Positions 6,032 through 7,991 of a stretch of DNA of 7,991 nt are shown in pieces. The notes under the pieces are model-generated. The model was not told the origin of the DNA. It saw only the letters and a list, made by a program, of their open reading frames with translations, and searched no databases. Location of the stretch: the NCBI GenBank assembly GCA_946886375.1, contig CAMPIL010000163.1:1-7991 (forward strand), read 5' to 3'. Source of the stretch: an uncultured Phycisphaerales bacterium (lineage in GTDB: Bacteria > Planctomycetota > Phycisphaerae > Phycisphaerales > SM1A02). A program made the position numbers and the translations under genes. Each line of letters begins with the position of its first letter. The first letter of the stretch is position 1.

Positions 6032-7991
6032 TCCGTTCGCACAATTCTTGGGTGTGAACGAACCAGCCGACGCGTTGACGCTGCTGGGGTTGACGCTCGC
6101 GCAGTGCGAACCGGTGCAGATTGAAGCCGCGCTGCGCGATCGGCTGGCTCGGGTGTATCAACATCCCGAAGGCCGCAGCGAACAGGCCGAGCAGGTGCGG
6201 CACGCGCTGCGACAGGCGGCAGAATCGCTCAAGCAATCGGCGATGCAACGGCGCGATTCGACGGCGGCGGCCGATGCGGCCCCGACAATGCCTGCGTTTG
6301 CCAATCACCCCGTCCGGCGCGCAGCCATCGCGCCGATGTTCAATCTCACCGCATTCGATCGACTGGTGCTGGCGGTGCTGGTTGGATGCGGCGGGTGGAA
6401 CGCCCAGAGCCGCGCTCGATTGATCGCGCTGGCCACCGCCCATGGCGTCGGTGTGCAGGGACTGGTTCGCGTAGTGCAGGGACTCAGCGACTATGCTCGG
6501 TCTGGCGGCAGAATCGGCGTGCAGGACATTACCGCCGGCAATCCGCTGCCGCCCGTTACCGCGGCTTCGCGCCCTGCCTCGCTCGCGCCGGCTCTGCTCG
6601 AACGGTTGACGGTGAATCTCTCGGCTGAACTGAAGCGCGAAGACCCCTGGCCGACGATCAAGTTCGCCACGATTTTCGGCCTGCTTACGCTTGCGGCGTG
6701 CATCCTCGGCGTGCGGATCATGTTCATGTCGGGCCAGCCCGCCGCGCCTGCCGCACAGCCCGAAGCGCCTGCCGCAACCGCGCCGTCAGCAACATCGCCC
6801 GCGAACGCCGCGAGTTCCCCAGCCGCCGACAACGTCGATGTCAATCCGCGCATCGCGACGTTTCCAAAACCGCCGACTTTTCTCGGCAATGCATTGCCCG
6901 GCGATGCGCTCGCCGCGGCCGGTCAGTTCGGCGTGCTGCCGGCGCAGATTGATGAACTCGGCCGCAAACTCACCGTGGAGGAGAATCCCTCCGAAGCGGT
7001 GTTTCGCCAGTGGGCCGCCGACATGGAAACCGTTTCCGCAGGCTGGCAACTGGCCGATGCAAGTTCCCGCGCGCAGGTTGAGCGGGAAATTCTCGATGTG
7101 CTGCGCGCTGCGGGCGACCGGCCTGCGCTCAGCGATCGCTTGCTGATCGCGCTGACCGCGCCGCCATCGCTGAGCGATCCCCTGGCGATCTGGCGCGGCG
7201 TGTGGCAGGTGGGCCTGCTCGCAAAAGTCGCTGCCGCTCCGCCCGACGCGGCGCTTCCGCCAGTGGTCGTGGAGCGCGCCCGCGTGCTGCTGGAATCAAT
7301 TCTTCCCGACGACGGCGCCGGATCGCCGCCGCCGGAAGTCGTCGCCGGTCAATGGCTTGAATCGATGCTTCCGCAGTTGATCGGCTCTTTGGAAGTTGAT
7401 GAGCAGGCGTACGACTACTGGGAACTGTGGCTGACAGCGCAGCGGAATCTCGGTCGCGGCGATCGTCACGATGCCGCGATCATTCGGACCATCGCGCAAC
7501 TGCTCGCGACCAACACCGACCTGTCGCGCCCCGGCCCAAGCGTCAACGTGCTCGGCCGGCTGCTCAACATCGCGCTGGAGAGCCGCTCGCCGACCATCAA
7601 GCAAGGCATGTTGGATATGTTCGAAGCCGAATCAGTTTCGGCTCGCGACCTTTGGGTTCTCACCAGTTTGCTGTCGATGTCGGATGCGGCAACGTGGTTT
7701 CCCGATCATCTGGTCGTGCCCGACGGTGCGGATCAACGTCATCGTTGGCGGATTCGTGATGAACTTGCCGCCCTGTGGCCCGCCGCGAACATTGTCAATG
7801 CGCGATCCTCATCCGCAGCGGCGGGCAGCGCGCTGCAGGTCGACCCAACGCTTGCGTCGGAGTGGGACAGCCAGATTAACGTTCTTCTCGCTCAGCCGAT
7901 CGGCAAAGATTCACTGGAGGTTCTGCGGCAATGGATGGCGATGGCACGGTTGGTTGAGGCGGCGCATGCGCTGGCCTCGCAAGACCAGGCG
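6024..7991 (+). CDS. Membrane protein with J-domain-like N-terminus, one TM helix and large helical C-terminal domain (3' end outside window)
   Basis: The frame is open from the ATG at 6024 to the right edge: 656 codons without a stop. An in-frame stop at 6015 makes this ATG the first possible start; it overlaps the previous gene by 8 bases. Residues 3-23 read D-P-F-x-x-F-L-G-V followed by L-T-L-L-G-L, recalling the 'DPYHKWLGI' N-terminal module of many planctomycete proteins. Residues 18-70 have J-domain shape (helix, H47-P48-E49 loop, helix ending A-A-E-S-L), but with HPE instead of the DnaK-activating HPD. A second helical block spans about 105-165 (L-T-A-F-D-R-L-V-L-A-V-L). One transmembrane helix lies at about 214-235 (F-A-T-I-F-G-L-L-T-L-A-A-C). 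A Pro/Ala/Ser linker follows at 238-268, then at least 385 mostly helical residues, probably periplasmic. It may connect the cytoplasm to the ExbB/ExbD-powered envelope complex; this is inference. No named family is recognised. Confidence 0.85.
   Translation, partial: MHDPFAQFLGVNEPADALTLLGLTLAQCEPVQIEAALRDRLARVYQHPEGRSEQAEQVRHALRQAAESLKQSAMQRRDSTAAADAAPTMPAFANHPVRRAAIAPMFNLTAFDRLVLAVLVGCGGWNAQSRARLIALATAHGVGVQGLVRVVQGLSDYARSGGRIGVQDITAGNPLPPVTAASRPASLAPALLERLTVNLSAELKREDPWPTIKFATIFGLLTLAACILGVRIMFMSGQPAAPAAQPEAPAATAPSATSPANAASSPAADNVDVNPRIATFPKPPTFLGNALPGDALAAAGQFGVLPAQIDELGRKLTVEENPSEAVFRQWAADMETVSAGWQLADASSRAQVEREILDVLRAAGDRPALSDRLLIALTAPPSLSDPLAIWRGVWQVGLLAKVAAAPPDAALPPVVVERARVLLESILPDDGAGSPPPEVVAGQWLESMLPQLIGSLEVDEQAYDYWELWLTAQRNLGRGDRHDAAIIRTIAQLLATNTDLSRPGPSVNVLGRLLNIALESRSPTIKQGMLDMFEAESVSARDLWVLTSLLSMSDAATWFPDHLVVPDGADQRHRWRIRDELAALWPAANIVNARSSSAAAGSALQVDPTLASEWDSQINVLLAQPIGKDSLEVLRQWMAMARLVEAAHALASQDQA

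Noticed and set aside
6121..7759. Several short + strand frames inside the last gene
   Set aside because: The frame starting at 6024 is open for 656 codons with a TM helix and coherent helical sequence; the shorter frames are Arg-rich shadows.
1..7991. tRNA, rRNA, CRISPR, insertion sequence or attachment site
   Set aside because: None was found on reading: the window is nearly continuous coding sequence on one strand, without terminal inverted repeats or spaced repeats.

Overview
The window is a compact, single-strand, high-GC stretch that reads as one polycistronic unit: seven genes, all on the + strand. The first is cut by the left edge and the last by the right edge. Junctions are overlaps or gaps of a few bases; the only larger gap is 57 bp. 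I see no promoter, terminator, RNA gene, mobile element or CRISPR array, so the transcription start and end lie outside the window. The gene set suggests a planctomycete, probably of the Phycisphaerae side: the VWA style, an ExbB with two ExbDs, large secreted TPR-like proteins, and an N-terminal 'DPF..LG...LGL' J-like module all fit that phylum. This assignment is inference from sequence style, not from a marker gene.

Layout: (1) 2-481, C-terminal part of a von Willebrand factor A domain protein whose first metal-site aspartate is replaced by valine. (2) 481-1620, secreted protein with a small beta-rich N-terminal domain followed by helical repeats. (3) 1617-2378, ExbB/TolQ/MotA-type proton channel. 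(4) 2383-2829, first ExbD/TolR-type subunit. (5) 2887-3306, second, clearly different ExbD/TolR-type subunit. (6) 3314-6031, 905-residue exported alpha-solenoid (TPR-like) protein. (7) 6024-7991, open at the right edge, a membrane protein with a cytoplasmic J-domain-like N-terminus (HPE in place of HPD), one transmembrane helix, a Pro/Ala linker and a large probable periplasmic helical domain.

Taken together, genes 3-5 look like a proton-motive-force-driven inner-membrane motor. The flanking genes encode proteins expected in the periplasm or anchored in the inner membrane and built for protein-protein contacts (VWA, SH3-like, TPR-like, J-like). No TonB, Pal, TolA/B or OmpA-like partner is visible. 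The most interesting hypothesis is therefore that the operon encodes an envelope machine powered by an ExbB-ExbD1-ExbD2 motor and assembled on planctomycete-specific scaffold proteins, with an unknown task.
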